Part shown: piece by piece, positions 17,579 to 27,196 of the stretch
How the letters are laid out: the number at the start of each line of letters is the position of its first letter
Position numbering within the stretch: the stretch's first letter is position 1
Assembly: GCF_003533305.1 (NCBI RefSeq)
Contig: NZ_DOEH01000001.1
Span: forward strand, 1-36,393
Length of the DNA: 36,393 nt
Source: Providencia sp.
GTDB lineage: Bacteria; Pseudomonadota; Gammaproteobacteria; Enterobacterales; Enterobacteriaceae
Direction: 5' to 3'
Position numbers and translations under genes: made by a program
Notes under the pieces: model-generated
The model's input: only the letters and a program-made list of their open reading frames with translations
Told to the model about the DNA's origin: nothing
Database searches by the model: none

Positions 17579-18250
17579 ATGAGAAAATCATATCTTTTTA
17601 TTAATACTAGTTTTTTCTTCTGGTTTCTTACTTTGATAGCATGGATTTTTAGTCGCTCTACCCTGAGCCTATTTTCATTTGTATTATCAATTCTGTTCTT
17701 GGTCTTATACTTTAATCAGAAAAAGGTAAGTAAAATGTTCACCAGAAAACAAAATAAATCAGCACCAGAAAATGCCATATCAACGACTCAACCAGAGATC
17801 ATACCAATGAGAGAAGAACAAACTGGCGTGTCAACACCGACAGTAAGTGAAGAAAAAACCAATACTATAATTGCTAGAGACGTTGTATTTGAAGGCAATA
17901 TTACGGCAAATGAACTCGTTCATATCTATGGTAAAGTGATTGGAAATATCACAGGAAAAGATAATACTGTTAAAGTAATGTTAAATGGTCAAGTCACCGG
18001 AAATATAACCAGCAAAGAACTCGTTGTTAATGGCAAAGTTGAAGGTGAATGCTTATCTGATTCAATTAGTATCGAGAACAATGGTGAGATTCACGGCGTT
18101 ATCCAATATACCAGTTTGTCGATTAAAAAAGGTGGCATATTATCAGGGCAGGCAAAAGTAAAAAATGCAGCAATACAGGCAGAAAAAGTGACTGTACTAA
18201 AAGATAAAATTAAACAAGAAGTACCTGAAAAAAACATTGCATCATTATAA
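17579..18250 (+). CDS. ccmA: membrane-anchored bactofilin, CcmA-like
   Basis: The 223-residue product has two predicted membrane helices at the N-terminus (about residues 8-24 and 29-46) and a charged linker rich in Pro, Thr and Glu (about 55-92). A bactofilin domain (DUF583) of regular beta-helical turns follows at about 93-205, with repeats such as GNITANELVHIYGKVIGNIT and VNGKVEGE. Bactofilins polymerise into filaments that shape cells. The Proteus mirabilis membrane bactofilin CcmA, which affects cell shape and swarming, has this architecture. The name is shared with an unrelated cytochrome c maturation ATPase. Met53 (ATG at 17735) is preceded by AAAGG at good spacing and would yield a soluble 171-residue form. 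It is monocistronic: a perfect TATAAT lies just upstream and a terminator downstream. No partner cell-wall hydrolase is nearby. Confidence 0.85.
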   Translation: MRKSYLFINTSFFFWFLTLIAWIFSRSTLSLFSFVLSILFLVLYFNQKKVSKMFTRKQNKSAPENAISTTQPEIIPMREEQTGVSTPTVSEEKTNTIIARDVVFEGNITANELVHIYGKVIGNITGKDNTVKVMLNGQVTGNITSKELVVNGKVEGECLSDSISIENNGEIHGVIQYTSLSIKKGGILSGQAKVKNAAIQAEKVTVLKDKIKQEVPEKNIASL

Positions 18251-18306
18251 CAAATGGCTCCTTTATCTATATCCATAATGAGCGTTATAAACATAATATT
18301 ATAAAT

Positions 18307-18342
18307 AAAAAACAAGATGACAAACATTCATCTTGTTTTTTT
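18307..18342 (+). terminator. ccmA terminator
   Basis: Perfect 10-bp stem AACAAGATGA (18311-18320) and TCATCTTGTT (18328-18337), 7-base loop, flanked by A and T runs, so it could also work for the convergent chiP transcript on the minus strand. Confidence 0.85.
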
Positions 18343-18513
18343 ATGCTTAATTAACTATTAGTTAGTCCACAATTAATCGATATAAGTGCATTTTTTTATT
18401 ATGCTCATTAAATTGATTATTAATATATATGCTAATCGTTTTTGTAGCACTTATTTTGGTAAGTTACTGCCATAATTAATTTATGACAGTGACTCAAACC
18501 AAATAGGCTAATT

Positions 18514-19911
18514 TTAGAAAATAGTAAATGGCATCATAACCATAAACTTAATATCTTTTTCATCTTGGAAGATATTACCATATCCACCACCCCAGCTAGG
18601 AATATCGGTATGATTATCATACTTGGTAAAATGTAATTTAAATGAAGTGTCTTTTGCTCGTCCAGTTTGAACGGTATACAGTATATCAAAATTCCAAGCA
18701 CTCTCTTTTAGGCGTACATCTTGTGCATACTGCGTGTTAGTACTAGGTTTCGCATCCCAGCCATAGATATATGAGGTTCCAACTTTCCAACCCGCTAAAT
18801 CCCAATTTTTCAAATCATACATAACACCTGCATATAATGCCTTTTCATTATTCGCATTCCAATCTGAACGGCCATCCCACCAAATGTCCATGCGTCCATT
18901 TGAAGTCGCCCAACCTGGGGTCATACGTTGTAAGAAATACCCTTGATTTCCTTCTGCTTTAACGTAAGTTCCTTCCACTTTAAAGTCGAATTGCTCATAG
19001 GTATAACCTAAGGTCATCGCTTGTAACCAAGCTAATCCATCATAAACATCATTCACACCACCATCAGTGACCTTATCTTCAGAACCGTAGAACTGATAAG
19101 ACATACGTAAATCTCGGTCAGCAATTGGAACCGCATAAGATGCTTTAGCAAAATACTGATCCATATAACCCTTAGCTTGACCATAAGAACCCTCAAGCAC
19201 TAATGAGTTTTTGAAATCATATTTAAAGCCAATTGCATGTAAATAACTGATCCCTGTTTGTCCATCCGCCTCTCTAAAATTATACATTTCAGTATACCAA
19301 GGCGCTTTATAGCGGTCAGTCCACATATAAGATGCGCTGAGCTCACCATTTTGCTCAAAATCAAAAACAGCACCAACTTCTAGCCCTCGATATGTTCCAG
19401 GCATGTAACTCCAGTGGGATGCTAATAACGTTTGTCCTGTCGGTTGAATATAACCCCCTCTCCCCCAGAAAGGACCATATTTCATTTTGGCAGCCGCTTT
19501 ATAAATACTGACACCACTTCTATCACCAGTATATTTTTCATCCCAACGCGATCTTGCATCACTAAAACCGATTTCATTTGGTGCTGCCGGACCACTATTT
19601 GATAGTTCAATTGCTGTAAACGCAGCGAGATCCAACCCAATTACATCTTGAAAATAGCCAGACGAAAAATCAAGATTGGCATTAAATGTTGAGTGCTTAA
19701 GGTTATCTGCATATTTATTATATTTATCACTGCTTGGATTTAAATCTTTACGCGAACGATCTCGCTGCCAATAATACAATCCACCTGTTAGCTTTGAATC
19801 ATCAAGAAATTGTTCTGCGTACATTATAGGTTGGTAACCAATAGGAAGCATTGCTATCGCTATTTTTAAGACGAGCAACTTCCTGCCAGGATTGACAAAT
19901 TTATTAACCAT
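18514..19911 (-). CDS. chiP: chitoporin, OprD-family outer-membrane porin
   Basis: Outer-membrane channel for chitin oligosaccharides. The 465-residue product (E. coli ChiP 468) has a signal peptide ending near MYA/EQF (residue about 32). It then has strongly conserved porin segments: [103 protein letters not shown], and the C-terminal [11 protein letters not shown] ending in Phe, as outer-membrane barrels do. The ribosome site AGAGGAA is eight bases before the ATG. In E. coli chiP follows fur in the same direction with the lipoprotein gene chiQ; here it is on the opposite strand, converges with ccmA, and no chiQ is seen. Confidence 0.93.
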   Translation of the reverse strand: MVNKFVNPGRKLLVLKIAIAMLPIGYQPIMYAEQFLDDSKLTGGLYYWQRDRSRKDLNPSSDKYNKYADNLKHSTFNANLDFSSGYFQDVIGLDLAAFTAIELSNSGPAAPNEIGFSDARSRWDEKYTGDRSGVSIYKAAAKMKYGPFWGRGGYIQPTGQTLLASHWSYMPGTYRGLEVGAVFDFEQNGELSASYMWTDRYKAPWYTEMYNFREADGQTGISYLHAIGFKYDFKNSLVLEGSYGQAKGYMDQYFAKASYAVPIADRDLRMSYQFYGSEDKVTDGGVNDVYDGLAWLQAMTLGYTYEQFDFKVEGTYVKAEGNQGYFLQRMTPGWATSNGRMDIWWDGRSDWNANNEKALYAGVMYDLKNWDLAGWKVGTSYIYGWDAKPSTNTQYAQDVRLKESAWNFDILYTVQTGRAKDTSFKLHFTKYDNHTDIPSWGGGYGNIFQDEKDIKFMVMMPFTIF

Positions 19912-19932
19912 TCTGTATTTCCTCTAATATTT
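19912..19932 (-). promoter_or_regulatory. chiP ribosome site, possible ChiX sRNA target
   Basis: The chiP ribosome site reads AGAGGAAA on the minus strand. The ChiX small RNA of E. coli silences chiP by pairing a UUCCUCU-containing seed with the chiP leader. The seven bases AGAGGAA are fully complementary to that seed. The same run is also just a good Shine-Dalgarno sequence (rarA has it too), so this is only suggestive. Confidence 0.3.
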
Positions 19933-20401
19933 TTTTAGAATTATTGTTCGGCCAAAATACGACTTAATTTTCAATTTGAATCTAATTACTCACAATAACT
20001 GATGTCATTTGTGATGCTATTAGCCTATTTTTCGCGACACGAATTATCAACATCGATATTAGTTTTATTGCCAAAACATGATCGATGACACATTAATATT
20101 ATTTAGCAATACAAATTGCCAGTAACAAAATCATGCCAAAACAAGCCTTAATAAATTGAAATATAAGAATAATAAAGAGAAAACTAATAGAGAAAATACA
20201 GAATAAAACAATATTCAATCATCAGAAATAAAGCTTAAAAATTGCTATTTAGCCATCTTATTTGTTAAGTATTAGTATAATTGCTTAAATACTATCACCA
20301 CATTGACCTAATTGAGTCAAAATCTATTAGTGCTACAAGTATATTTAGATATTTTTTTGTTTTTTTTGATAACAAATAATAAGCAATAATAGATATTTGT
20401 T

Positions 20402-20433
20402 TAAAAAAAATCCGCAACAATATTGTTACGGAT
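20402..20433 (-). terminator. ansB terminator
   Basis: Read on the minus strand, the arms ATCCGTAACAAT and ATTGTTGCGGAT form a near-perfect stem (one G-T pair) with a very tight loop, followed by eight T. It starts 28 bp after the ansB stop. Confidence 0.85.
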
Positions 20434-20460
20434 CTTCATATATAAAAAACCAGTTAAAAA

Positions 20461-21504
20461 TTAGTACTTCTCAAATAAGGCTTGAATTTGTTTCGGATCT
20501 TTAGTTTGTGTTAGAGCTAATTGCAATAATACACGTGCTTTTTGTGGATTAAGTCTTTCTGATGCCACAAAACCATATAAATTATCATCCACTTCCGCAT
20601 TACGCGTGGTATAACCTGTTGGTACACGGCTTGAGCGCACAACCACGACATCTTGTTTTGCCGCATTAGCTAAAGCTTCAAAAATAGTTTTATACATATT
20701 ACCATTACCAACACCTGCACTCACAATACCTTCAACACCCTCTTCTCTCAGTGCTTTGATAGGCGCTGCGGATGCATTGGCATAATTATAAACAATACCA
20801 ACCGCAGGGAGTTTTTCGAGTTTATTGACGTCAAATGCCGCTTTATCACTACGTGGTTGCGCTGCTTGATAAAAAGTCACTTTTCCATCATGAATAAAAC
20901 CTTCTGCCCCTGCATTAACCGCATCAAATGCCTGCACTTGTGTTGTATTCATTTTAACCACATTTCGACCTTGAATGACTTTATCATTCATCACCATCAA
21001 TACTCCACGATCTCCTGCGGACTTGTCAGATGCTAATACGACCGCATTGTAGAGATTTAAAGGCCCATCGGCACCCAACGCAGTAGAAGGACGCATTGCT
21101 CCAACCAATACAATCGGCTTTTTACAATTTGTCGTTAGATCCAAAAAGAATGCCGTTTCTTCTAAGGTGTCTGTACCATGTGTAACAACAAAACCATCCG
21201 TTTTATCACAATCTTGATTAATTTTTTTAGCAAGTGTCAGCCACACTTGGTCATTCATATCCTGAGAGCCAATATTCACTAATTGCTCACCACTGAGATT
21301 GGCGATTTTTTTTGTTTCTGGAACCGCATTAATTAAAGCATCAATACCAACTTTACCCGCTTGATAGCTTGATGAAGTGGCAGAATCTCCACCGCCTGCA
21401 ATAGTACCGCCCGTTGCAAGCACCATAATATTTGGCTGTGCTAATGCTGAAGCGGCAAACAGTGAAATCAGCGTAGCAAGTAGTGTTTTATTTCTGTGTT
21501 TCAT
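20461..21504 (-). CDS. ansB: L-asparaginase II, periplasmic
   Basis: High-affinity type II asparaginase, hydrolysing asparagine to aspartate and ammonia in the periplasm. The 347-residue precursor has a 22-residue signal peptide (MKHRNKTLLATLISLFAASALA, cut before QPN), shown by a basic start, a hydrophobic core and an ALA box. The mature part carries the nucleophile Thr12 in ATGGTIAGGG, a Tyr in the flexible loop (SSSYQAGK), the Thr89-Asp90 pair in HGTDTLEE, the Lys in VGAMRPS...MVMNDK, and the two cysteines (INQDCDK and TTNCKK) that form the disulfide in E. coli AnsB. It ends LALTQTKDPKQIQALFEKY. It is divergent from ycaO. E. coli ansB is FNR- and CRP-activated; no clear site was seen here. 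In E. coli it is not in this neighbourhood. Confidence 0.95.
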   Translation of the reverse strand: MKHRNKTLLATLISLFAASALAQPNIMVLATGGTIAGGGDSATSSSYQAGKVGIDALINAVPETKKIANLSGEQLVNIGSQDMNDQVWLTLAKKINQDCDKTDGFVVTHGTDTLEETAFFLDLTTNCKKPIVLVGAMRPSTALGADGPLNLYNAVVLASDKSAGDRGVLMVMNDKVIQGRNVVKMNTTQVQAFDAVNAGAEGFIHDGKVTFYQAAQPRSDKAAFDVNKLEKLPAVGIVYNYANASAAPIKALREEGVEGIVSAGVGNGNMYKTIFEALANAAKQDVVVVRSSRVPTGYTTRNAEVDDNLYGFVASERLNPQKARVLLQLALTQTKDPKQIQALFEKY

Positions 21505-21699
21505 CCTATTTTCCTTTAATTAAATAACCTGCTGTTATTATGTGGTTTTAGCGTACTGTTGTTGTGAGCTATATAATTATTTTAGGAAAAATATTTAGCT
21601 TTCAGATGATTTTTAATGAAATGAATAAAAAGCGTGAGCGCAGCGGTAAAAATCCGTATCATAGGCCGCCTGAAACACTCTATTTACAAGTGACTGACA

Positions 21700-23454
21700 A
21701 TGAGCCAAACATTTATACCCGGCAAAGATGCCGCTCTTGAAGATTCCATTGATGCATTTCAAACCAAATTAAAAAAATTGGGATTTGATATTGAAGAAGC
21801 GTCTTGGTTAAACCCTGTACCAAACGTTTGGTCAGTGCATATTCGCGATAAAGAGTGTCCTCTTTGTTTTACCAATGGCAAAGGGGCTAGCAAAAAAGCC
21901 GCATTAGCCTCTGCCCTTGGCGAATACTTTGAACGTCTATCAACAAACTACTTTTTTGCTGATTTTTATTTAGGTAAATCCATTGCAGAAGGTGACTTTG
22001 TTCATTATCCAAATGAAAAATGGTTCCCATTAACTGACGATGATAGCCTGCCAGAAGGTATCCTTGACCCACGTTTGCTTAAGTTTTATGACCCTGATAA
22101 TGCCCTAGCTGCGAGTCAGCTCATTGACCTACAATCAGGTAATGATGAACGTGGTATTTGTGCACTGCCGTTTACGCGTCAATCTGATAACACCACGGTT
22201 TATATCCCAATGAATATTATTGGGAACCTGTATGTGTCTAATGGTATGTCAGCAGGAAATACCGCCAATGAAGCGCGCGTACAAGGACTATCTGAGGTCT
22301 TTGAGCGTTTCGTGAAAAACCGAATCATTGCAGAAAGTATTAGTTTGCCCACGATCCCAGCGGATGTGATGGCGCGTTATCCAGGTATCGTCGAATCAAT
22401 TGAGACCCTTGAAAAAGAAGGTTTCCCTATCTTTTGTTATGACGCATCACTCGGCGGGCAATTCCCTGTTATTTGTGTCGTCTTATTTAATCCACAAAAT
22501 GGCAGCTGTTTCGCTTCTTTCGGTGCACACCCTGACTTTGGTGTCGCCCTTGAGCGTACCGTTACTGAGCTATTACAAGGCCGCGGGCTAAAAGATCTTG
22601 ATGTCTTTAATGCACCAACATTTGATGATGAAGAAGTTGCTGAACATACTAATTTAGAAACTCACTTTATTGATTCAAGCGGTCTAATTAGCTGGGATCT
22701 ATTTAAAGAAGATGCAGATTATGAATTTGCTGACTGGAGCTTTAAAGGAACTACCCAAGAAGAATTTGCAACACTAATTAGTATTTTCAATACATTAGAT
22801 GCTGAAGTTTACATCGCAGATTATAACCATTTAGGTGTATACGCCTGTCGTATACTTGTCCCTAGCATGTCAGATATTTATCCAGTTGAAGATCTTCATT
22901 TAGCCAATAATGCGATGGGAGCTTATTTACGCGATACCATTATGACATTGCCTGAGAGCCAGTGGAAAAAAGAGGATTATCTCGCACTGATTGAGCAATT
23001 AGATGATGACGGCCTAGATGATTTCACTCGTGTACGTGAGCTACTGGGCTTAGCTGTCGGTAAAGATAATGGCTGGAGCAACCTGCGCATTGGTGAATTA
23101 AAATCAATGCTAGCACTTGCTGGCGGAGATCTTGAACAAGCACTCGCATGGGTAGAATGGACCCAAGACTTCAATAGTTCAGTATTAACAACGCAACGTG
23201 CTAATTACTATCGTTGTTTACAGACGTTATTGCTGCTATCTCAAGAAGATGAGCGAAACCCTGCGCAATATTACCCTGCGTTCGTACGTATGTATGGTGA
23301 AGAAGCCGTCGACGCGGCATCTGCGGCAATTGCAGGTGAATCTTGCTTCTATGGGTTATGGGCTATTGATGATGAATTAAAAGCGTTACCAGCACATCAA
23401 GCTCTACTTGCAGCCTATGAAAAACTGCAAAAAGCAAAACGCAACAATGCATGA
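21700..23454 (+). CDS. ycaO: YcaO, cyclodehydratase-family protein for S12 methylthiolation
   Basis: The founding member of the YcaO family. In E. coli it assists RimO in beta-methylthiolation of an aspartate of ribosomal protein S12; other family members activate peptide amides with ATP. The 584-residue product (E. coli 586) begins MSQTFIPGKDAALEDSIDAF. The ATP-binding elements LASALGEYFERLSTNYFFADF, ARVQGLSEVFERFVKNRI and GVALERTVTELLQGRG lie in the first 300 residues, followed by a helical C-terminal domain. It has no partner E1-like gene or precursor peptide nearby, so a role in azoline natural-product synthesis is unlikely. The ATG has no strong ribosome site. It sits upstream of focA as in E. 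coli. The E. coli neighbour ycaP is absent. Confidence 0.95.
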   Translation: MSQTFIPGKDAALEDSIDAFQTKLKKLGFDIEEASWLNPVPNVWSVHIRDKECPLCFTNGKGASKKAALASALGEYFERLSTNYFFADFYLGKSIAEGDFVHYPNEKWFPLTDDDSLPEGILDPRLLKFYDPDNALAASQLIDLQSGNDERGICALPFTRQSDNTTVYIPMNIIGNLYVSNGMSAGNTANEARVQGLSEVFERFVKNRIIAESISLPTIPADVMARYPGIVESIETLEKEGFPIFCYDASLGGQFPVICVVLFNPQNGSCFASFGAHPDFGVALERTVTELLQGRGLKDLDVFNAPTFDDEEVAEHTNLETHFIDSSGLISWDLFKEDADYEFADWSFKGTTQEEFATLISIFNTLDAEVYIADYNHLGVYACRILVPSMSDIYPVEDLHLANNAMGAYLRDTIMTLPESQWKKEDYLALIEQLDDDGLDDFTRVRELLGLAVGKDNGWSNLRIGELKSMLALAGGDLEQALAWVEWTQDFNSSVLTTQRANYYRCLQTLLLLSQEDERNPAQYYPAFVRMYGEEAVDAASAAIAGESCFYGLWAIDDELKALPAHQALLAAYEKLQKAKRNNA

Positions 23455-23785
23455 TATTCCAAATTAGATGAAGGCCTTAGGGCCTTTATCTTTCTATAAG
23501 TTAAATTAATGATCAAAGTCGCGACATTCACTGTAATTAATTAACATTTAAGTGCATATATTTACCTAGCTGAACTCTTTTTATCCAGTTTTTAAAAAAT
23601 ATTTATAAATTTTAAACTTTATTTTTATGTTAAATATCATTGAGTTAACATGATTTTTAACATTTACATCACTATTTTGGACGTTTTCTTGATGAAGTTT
23701 ATGATCCATATCAAATTTCTCACTTATCCCGTTTGTTACTATAATTGCGTGCTATAATTAATCAACTTTGTAAGAGAGTGTTGGT
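23455..23785. other. ycaO-focA regulatory gap
   Basis: 331 bp. It starts with a short hairpin AAGGCC-TTAG-GGCCTT (23471-23486) with a T-rich tail, a plausible ycaO terminator. It then runs through an AT-rich stretch without a gene and ends in the FNR-type focA promoter listed separately. Confidence 0.6.
23701..23749 (+). promoter_or_regulatory. FNR-activated focA-pflB promoter
   Basis: ATGATCCATATCAA at 23701-23714 matches the FNR consensus TTGAT-N4-ATCAA at nine of ten positions. An extended -10 element, TGTTACTAT (TACTAT at 23737-23742), lies exactly where a class II activator centred at -41.5 needs it, giving a start near 23749 and a leader of about 37 nt before focA. A second hexamer, TATAAT, lies at 23740-23745. 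The focA-pfl operon of E. coli is known to be FNR/ArcA-activated under anaerobiosis. Confidence 0.75.
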
Positions 23786-24643
23786 ATGAAAGCTGACAAC
23801 CCTTTTAATTTATTACCACCTGCTATAATGGCCCAAGTCGCAGATGATTCTGGTGTTTATAAAACAAATAAACATCCTGCAATTACCTACTTGTCAGCGT
23901 TTACTGCCGGTATGTTTATCTCTATCGCTTTTGTATTCTATATCACTGCAACAACAGGTGCGGCTGAGGCTCCTTTCGGTTTTACCAAACTGATTGGTGG
24001 GATTTGCTTCTCCCTTGGGTTGATGTTAGTTGTTGTGTGTGGTGCCGATCTCTTCACTTCTACTGTACTTACTATTGTTTCTAAAGCATCAGGCAAGATC
24101 ACTTGGGGGCAAATGCTGCTAAACTGGTTTAATGTCTATATCGGTAACTTAATTGGCGCATTATTTTTTGTGGCACTGATTTGGTTTGCGGGTCAATACA
24201 CAGCGGCTAATGGTCAATGGGGATTGAATGTACTACAAACAACTAGTCATAAACTCCATCACACTTTTGTTGAAGCTGTTGCTTTAGGAATTTTAGCAAA
24301 CTTAATGGTTTGTTTAGCAGTTTGGATGAGCTATGCAGGTCGTAGTTTGACAGATAAACTGTTAGTTTTAATTATGCCAATCGCAATGTTTGTTGCTAGT
24401 GGATTTGAACACAGTATCGCTAACATGTTTATGATACCGCTTGGTATCATGATTAAAGAATTTGCTCCTGCTGAGTATTGGACTCAGATCAATATGTCTC
24501 CTGATCAGTTTTCACATCTTACAGTAGGAAACTTTATTACAGAAAATCTCATTCCAGTAACTATCGGAAATATTATTGGCGGCGCTTTATTAGTCGGCCT
24601 AGTTTATTGGTTAATGCATTTACGTAGTAGCCAAAAACATTAA
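23786..24643 (+). CDS. focA: formate channel FocA
   Basis: Pentameric inner-membrane channel that exports formate during fermentation and can re-import it at low pH. The 285-residue product has the FNT-family fold with six membrane segments, an amphipathic N-terminus (MKADNPFNLLPPAIMAQVADDSGVYK), the loop motif GADLFTSTVLT, and the gating-associated histidine in GFEHSIANMF. It lies 67 bp before pflB, the usual operon, under an FNR-type promoter. The N-terminal segment is the part known in E. coli to interact with PflB. Confidence 0.97.
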   Translation: MKADNPFNLLPPAIMAQVADDSGVYKTNKHPAITYLSAFTAGMFISIAFVFYITATTGAAEAPFGFTKLIGGICFSLGLMLVVVCGADLFTSTVLTIVSKASGKITWGQMLLNWFNVYIGNLIGALFFVALIWFAGQYTAANGQWGLNVLQTTSHKLHHTFVEAVALGILANLMVCLAVWMSYAGRSLTDKLLVLIMPIAMFVASGFEHSIANMFMIPLGIMIKEFAPAEYWTQINMSPDQFSHLTVGNFITENLIPVTIGNIIGGALLVGLVYWLMHLRSSQKH

Positions 24644-24710
24644 TCGCTACTAACACACAAAAGATTCATTAAGATCTCACAAAGATCCATTGTTAAAAGG
24701 TAAAAGTATC

Positions 24711-26993
24711 ATGTCCGAGTTAAATGAAAAATTCGCTTTAGCATGGCAAGGTTTTAATCAAGGTGACTGGCAGAATAACGTGAACGTACGTGACTTCATC
24801 CAGAAAAACTACACTCCATATGAAGGTGATGAATCTTTCTTAGCAGGCTCTACCCCAGCAACAGATGCATTATGGGATAAAGTCATGGAAGGGATCAAAA
24901 TCGAAAACCGTACTCACGCTCCGGTTGATTTTGATACAGATGTTGCTTCAACTATCACTTCCCATGATGCTGGTTATATCACAAAAGAATTAGAACGAAT
25001 TGTTGGCCTTCAAACTGATGCACCTCTGAAACGTGGTCTTATCCCGTTCGGTGGTATCAAAATGGTTGACAGTTCATGTAAAGCTTACGATCGTACATTA
25101 GATCCAAGCCTGAAAAAAATCTTTACTGACTACCGTAAAACACATAACCAAGGTGTTTTCGATGTCTATACTCCAGACATTTTAAAATGTCGTAAATCAG
25201 GTGTCTTAACAGGCTTACCTGATGCATATGGCCGTGGCCGTATCATTGGTGACTACCGTCGCGTTGCGCTATACGGTATTGATTTCCTGATGAAAGACAA
25301 ATTCAGTCAATTCACTTCGTTGCAAGCTAAATTAGAGCAAGGCGACGATTTGGAAATGACTATCCAATTGCGCGAAGAAATTGCTGAACAACATCGTGCA
25401 CTGGGTCAAATGAAAGAGATGGCTGCTAAATATGGCTACGACATCTCAGCTCCTGCAACTAACGCACAAGAAGCTGTTCAGTGGACTTACTTCGGTTACT
25501 TAGCCGCAGTTAAATCACAAAATGGCGCAGCAATGTCATTTGGTCGTGTATCGACTTTCTTAGACACTTATATTCAACGTGACCTTGCTGCAGGCAAAAT
25601 TACAGAAGAACAAGCTCAAGAATTGATTGACCATTTGGTCATGAAATTACGTATGGTACGTTTCTTACGTACTCCTGAGTATGATGAACTGTTCTCTGGT
25701 GACCCAATTTGGGCAACTGAATCATTAGGTGGTATGGGTCTTGATGGTCGTACTTTAGTGACCAAAAGTACCTTCCGCTTCCTGAACACACTGTATACCA
25801 TGGGCCCTTCTCCTGAGCCGAACATGACTATCCTGTGGTCAGAAAAACTGCCTATGAACTTCAAAAAATATGCAGCGAAAGTTTCTATCGATACTTCATC
25901 AGTTCAGTATGAAAACGATGACCTGATGCGTCCAGATTTCGACAATGACGACTATGCTATCGCATGTTGCGTAAGCCCAATGATTGTTGGTAAACAAATG
26001 CAGTTCTTCGGTGCTCGCGCTAACTTAGCGAAAACCATGCTGTATACCATCAATGGTGGTATTGACGAAAAACTGAAAATGCAAGTTGGTCCTAAACATG
26101 CACCTATCTTAGATGCAGTCCTTGATTTCGATACTGTAATGGATCGCATGGACCACTTTATGGATTGGTTAGCAACTCAGTATGTCACTGCGCTAAATAT
26201 CATTCACTATATGCATGATAAATATAGCTATGAAGCATCTCTGATGGCACTACACGACCGTGATGTATATCGTACAATGGCATGTGGTATCGCTGGCCTA
26301 TCTGTTGCAGCTGACTCATTGTCTGCAATCAAATATGCAAAAGTTAAGCCTATCCGTGACGAAGACGGTATCGCTGTAGATTTCGAAATTGAAGGCGAAT
26401 ATCCACAGTTCGGTAACAATGACTCACGCGTTGATGATATTGCTTGTGACCTAGTTGAACGTTTCATGAAGAAAATTCAGAAACTGCATACTTACCGTAA
26501 CGCGGTACCAACTCAGTCAATCCTGACTATCACATCTAACGTTGTGTATGGTAAGAAAACGGGTAATACACCAGATGGCCGTCGCTCAGGTGCGCCATTC
26601 GGACCAGGTGCTAACCCTATGCATGGTCGTGACCAAAAAGGTGCTGTAGCGTCACTGACATCAGTTGCTAAACTACCATTTGCTTACGCAAAAGACGGTA
26701 TCTCTTATACTTTCTCTATCGTACCAAATGCGCTAGGTAAAGATGATGATGTTCGTAAAACCAACTTAGCGGGTCTGATGGATGGTTATTTCCATCACGA
26801 ATCATCTATCGAAGGCGGTCAACATCTAAACGTCAACGTAATGAATCGTGAAATGCTGTTAGAAGCGATGGAAGATCCTGAAAAATATCCACAATTGACT
26901 ATCCGTGTTTCTGGTTATGCAGTGCGTTTTAACTCACTAACTAAAGAACAACAGCAAGACGTTATTACTCGTACTTTCACAAGTTCAATGTAA
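24711..26993 (+). CDS. pflB: pyruvate formate-lyase
   Basis: Glycyl-radical enzyme that splits pyruvate with CoA into acetyl-CoA and formate under anaerobic conditions. The 760-residue product (same length as E. coli) starts [15 protein letters not shown]. It has the catalytic cysteine pair in [14 protein letters not shown] (418/419 in the usual numbering) and the radical glycine in [14 protein letters not shown] (Gly734, 735 with Met). The PFL domain fills most of the protein and the glycine-radical domain the last 130 residues. The frame begins seven codons upstream, but the ATG at 24711 matches E. coli and has AAAAGG before it. Codon use is clean and GC-richer than its neighbours, as expected for an abundant enzyme. 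A strong terminator follows, so pflA is probably separately transcribed or reached by readthrough. Confidence 0.98.
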   Translation: MSELNEKFALAWQGFNQGDWQNNVNVRDFIQKNYTPYEGDESFLAGSTPATDALWDKVMEGIKIENRTHAPVDFDTDVASTITSHDAGYITKELERIVGLQTDAPLKRGLIPFGGIKMVDSSCKAYDRTLDPSLKKIFTDYRKTHNQGVFDVYTPDILKCRKSGVLTGLPDAYGRGRIIGDYRRVALYGIDFLMKDKFSQFTSLQAKLEQGDDLEMTIQLREEIAEQHRALGQMKEMAAKYGYDISAPATNAQEAVQWTYFGYLAAVKSQNGAAMSFGRVSTFLDTYIQRDLAAGKITEEQAQELIDHLVMKLRMVRFLRTPEYDELFSGDPIWATESLGGMGLDGRTLVTKSTFRFLNTLYTMGPSPEPNMTILWSEKLPMNFKKYAAKVSIDTSSVQYENDDLMRPDFDNDDYAIACCVSPMIVGKQMQFFGARANLAKTMLYTINGGIDEKLKMQVGPKHAPILDAVLDFDTVMDRMDHFMDWLATQYVTALNIIHYMHDKYSYEASLMALHDRDVYRTMACGIAGLSVAADSLSAIKYAKVKPIRDEDGIAVDFEIEGEYPQFGNNDSRVDDIACDLVERFMKKIQKLHTYRNAVPTQSILTITSNVVYGKKTGNTPDGRRSGAPFGPGANPMHGRDQKGAVASLTSVAKLPFAYAKDGISYTFSIVPNALGKDDDVRKTNLAGLMDGYFHHESSIEGGQHLNVNVMNREMLLEAMEDPEKYPQLTIRVSGYAVRFNSLTKEQQQDVITRTFTSSM

Positions 26994-27020
26994 TAATTAG
27001 CTTAAGAAGTTAAAATAAAT

Positions 27021-27050
27021 TAAAAGCCCCTGATTTTTGGGGCTTTTTTA
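27021..27050 (+). terminator. pflB terminator
   Basis: Stem AAAAGCCCC (27022-27030) with GGGGCTTTT (27039-27047), 8-base loop, T-rich tail, 28 bp after the pflB stop codon. It separates pflB from pflA. Confidence 0.9.
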
Positions 27051-27196
27051 GCTATACCGAAATAATTTAATTGTAGTTAGTGGTAAACAAAAATAGCTTG
27101 AAAAAACATACATCAGTATGTAAGCCAAGTAACTTAATTGAGCACAGCTAATCATCCAACAATTTAAATTATGACGGATATTTTGGAGTTCCTGCT

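Larger units (their letters stand above)
19912..20460. other. chiP upstream region
   Basis: 549 bp of AT-rich non-coding sequence between chiP and ansB, both on the minus strand. It holds the chiP leader at one end and the ansB terminator at the other (both listed). Between about 19935 and 20400 I found no open frame with coding character, no tRNA, and no operator I could defend. Any CRP or NagC control of chiP was not visible by eye. Confidence 0.5.

Noticed and set aside
21700..23454. YcaO as part of a thiazole/oxazole-modified peptide cluster
   Set aside because: It aligns end to end with E. coli YcaO, lies in its conserved place before focA, and no precursor peptide, dehydrogenase or E1-like partner is nearby.
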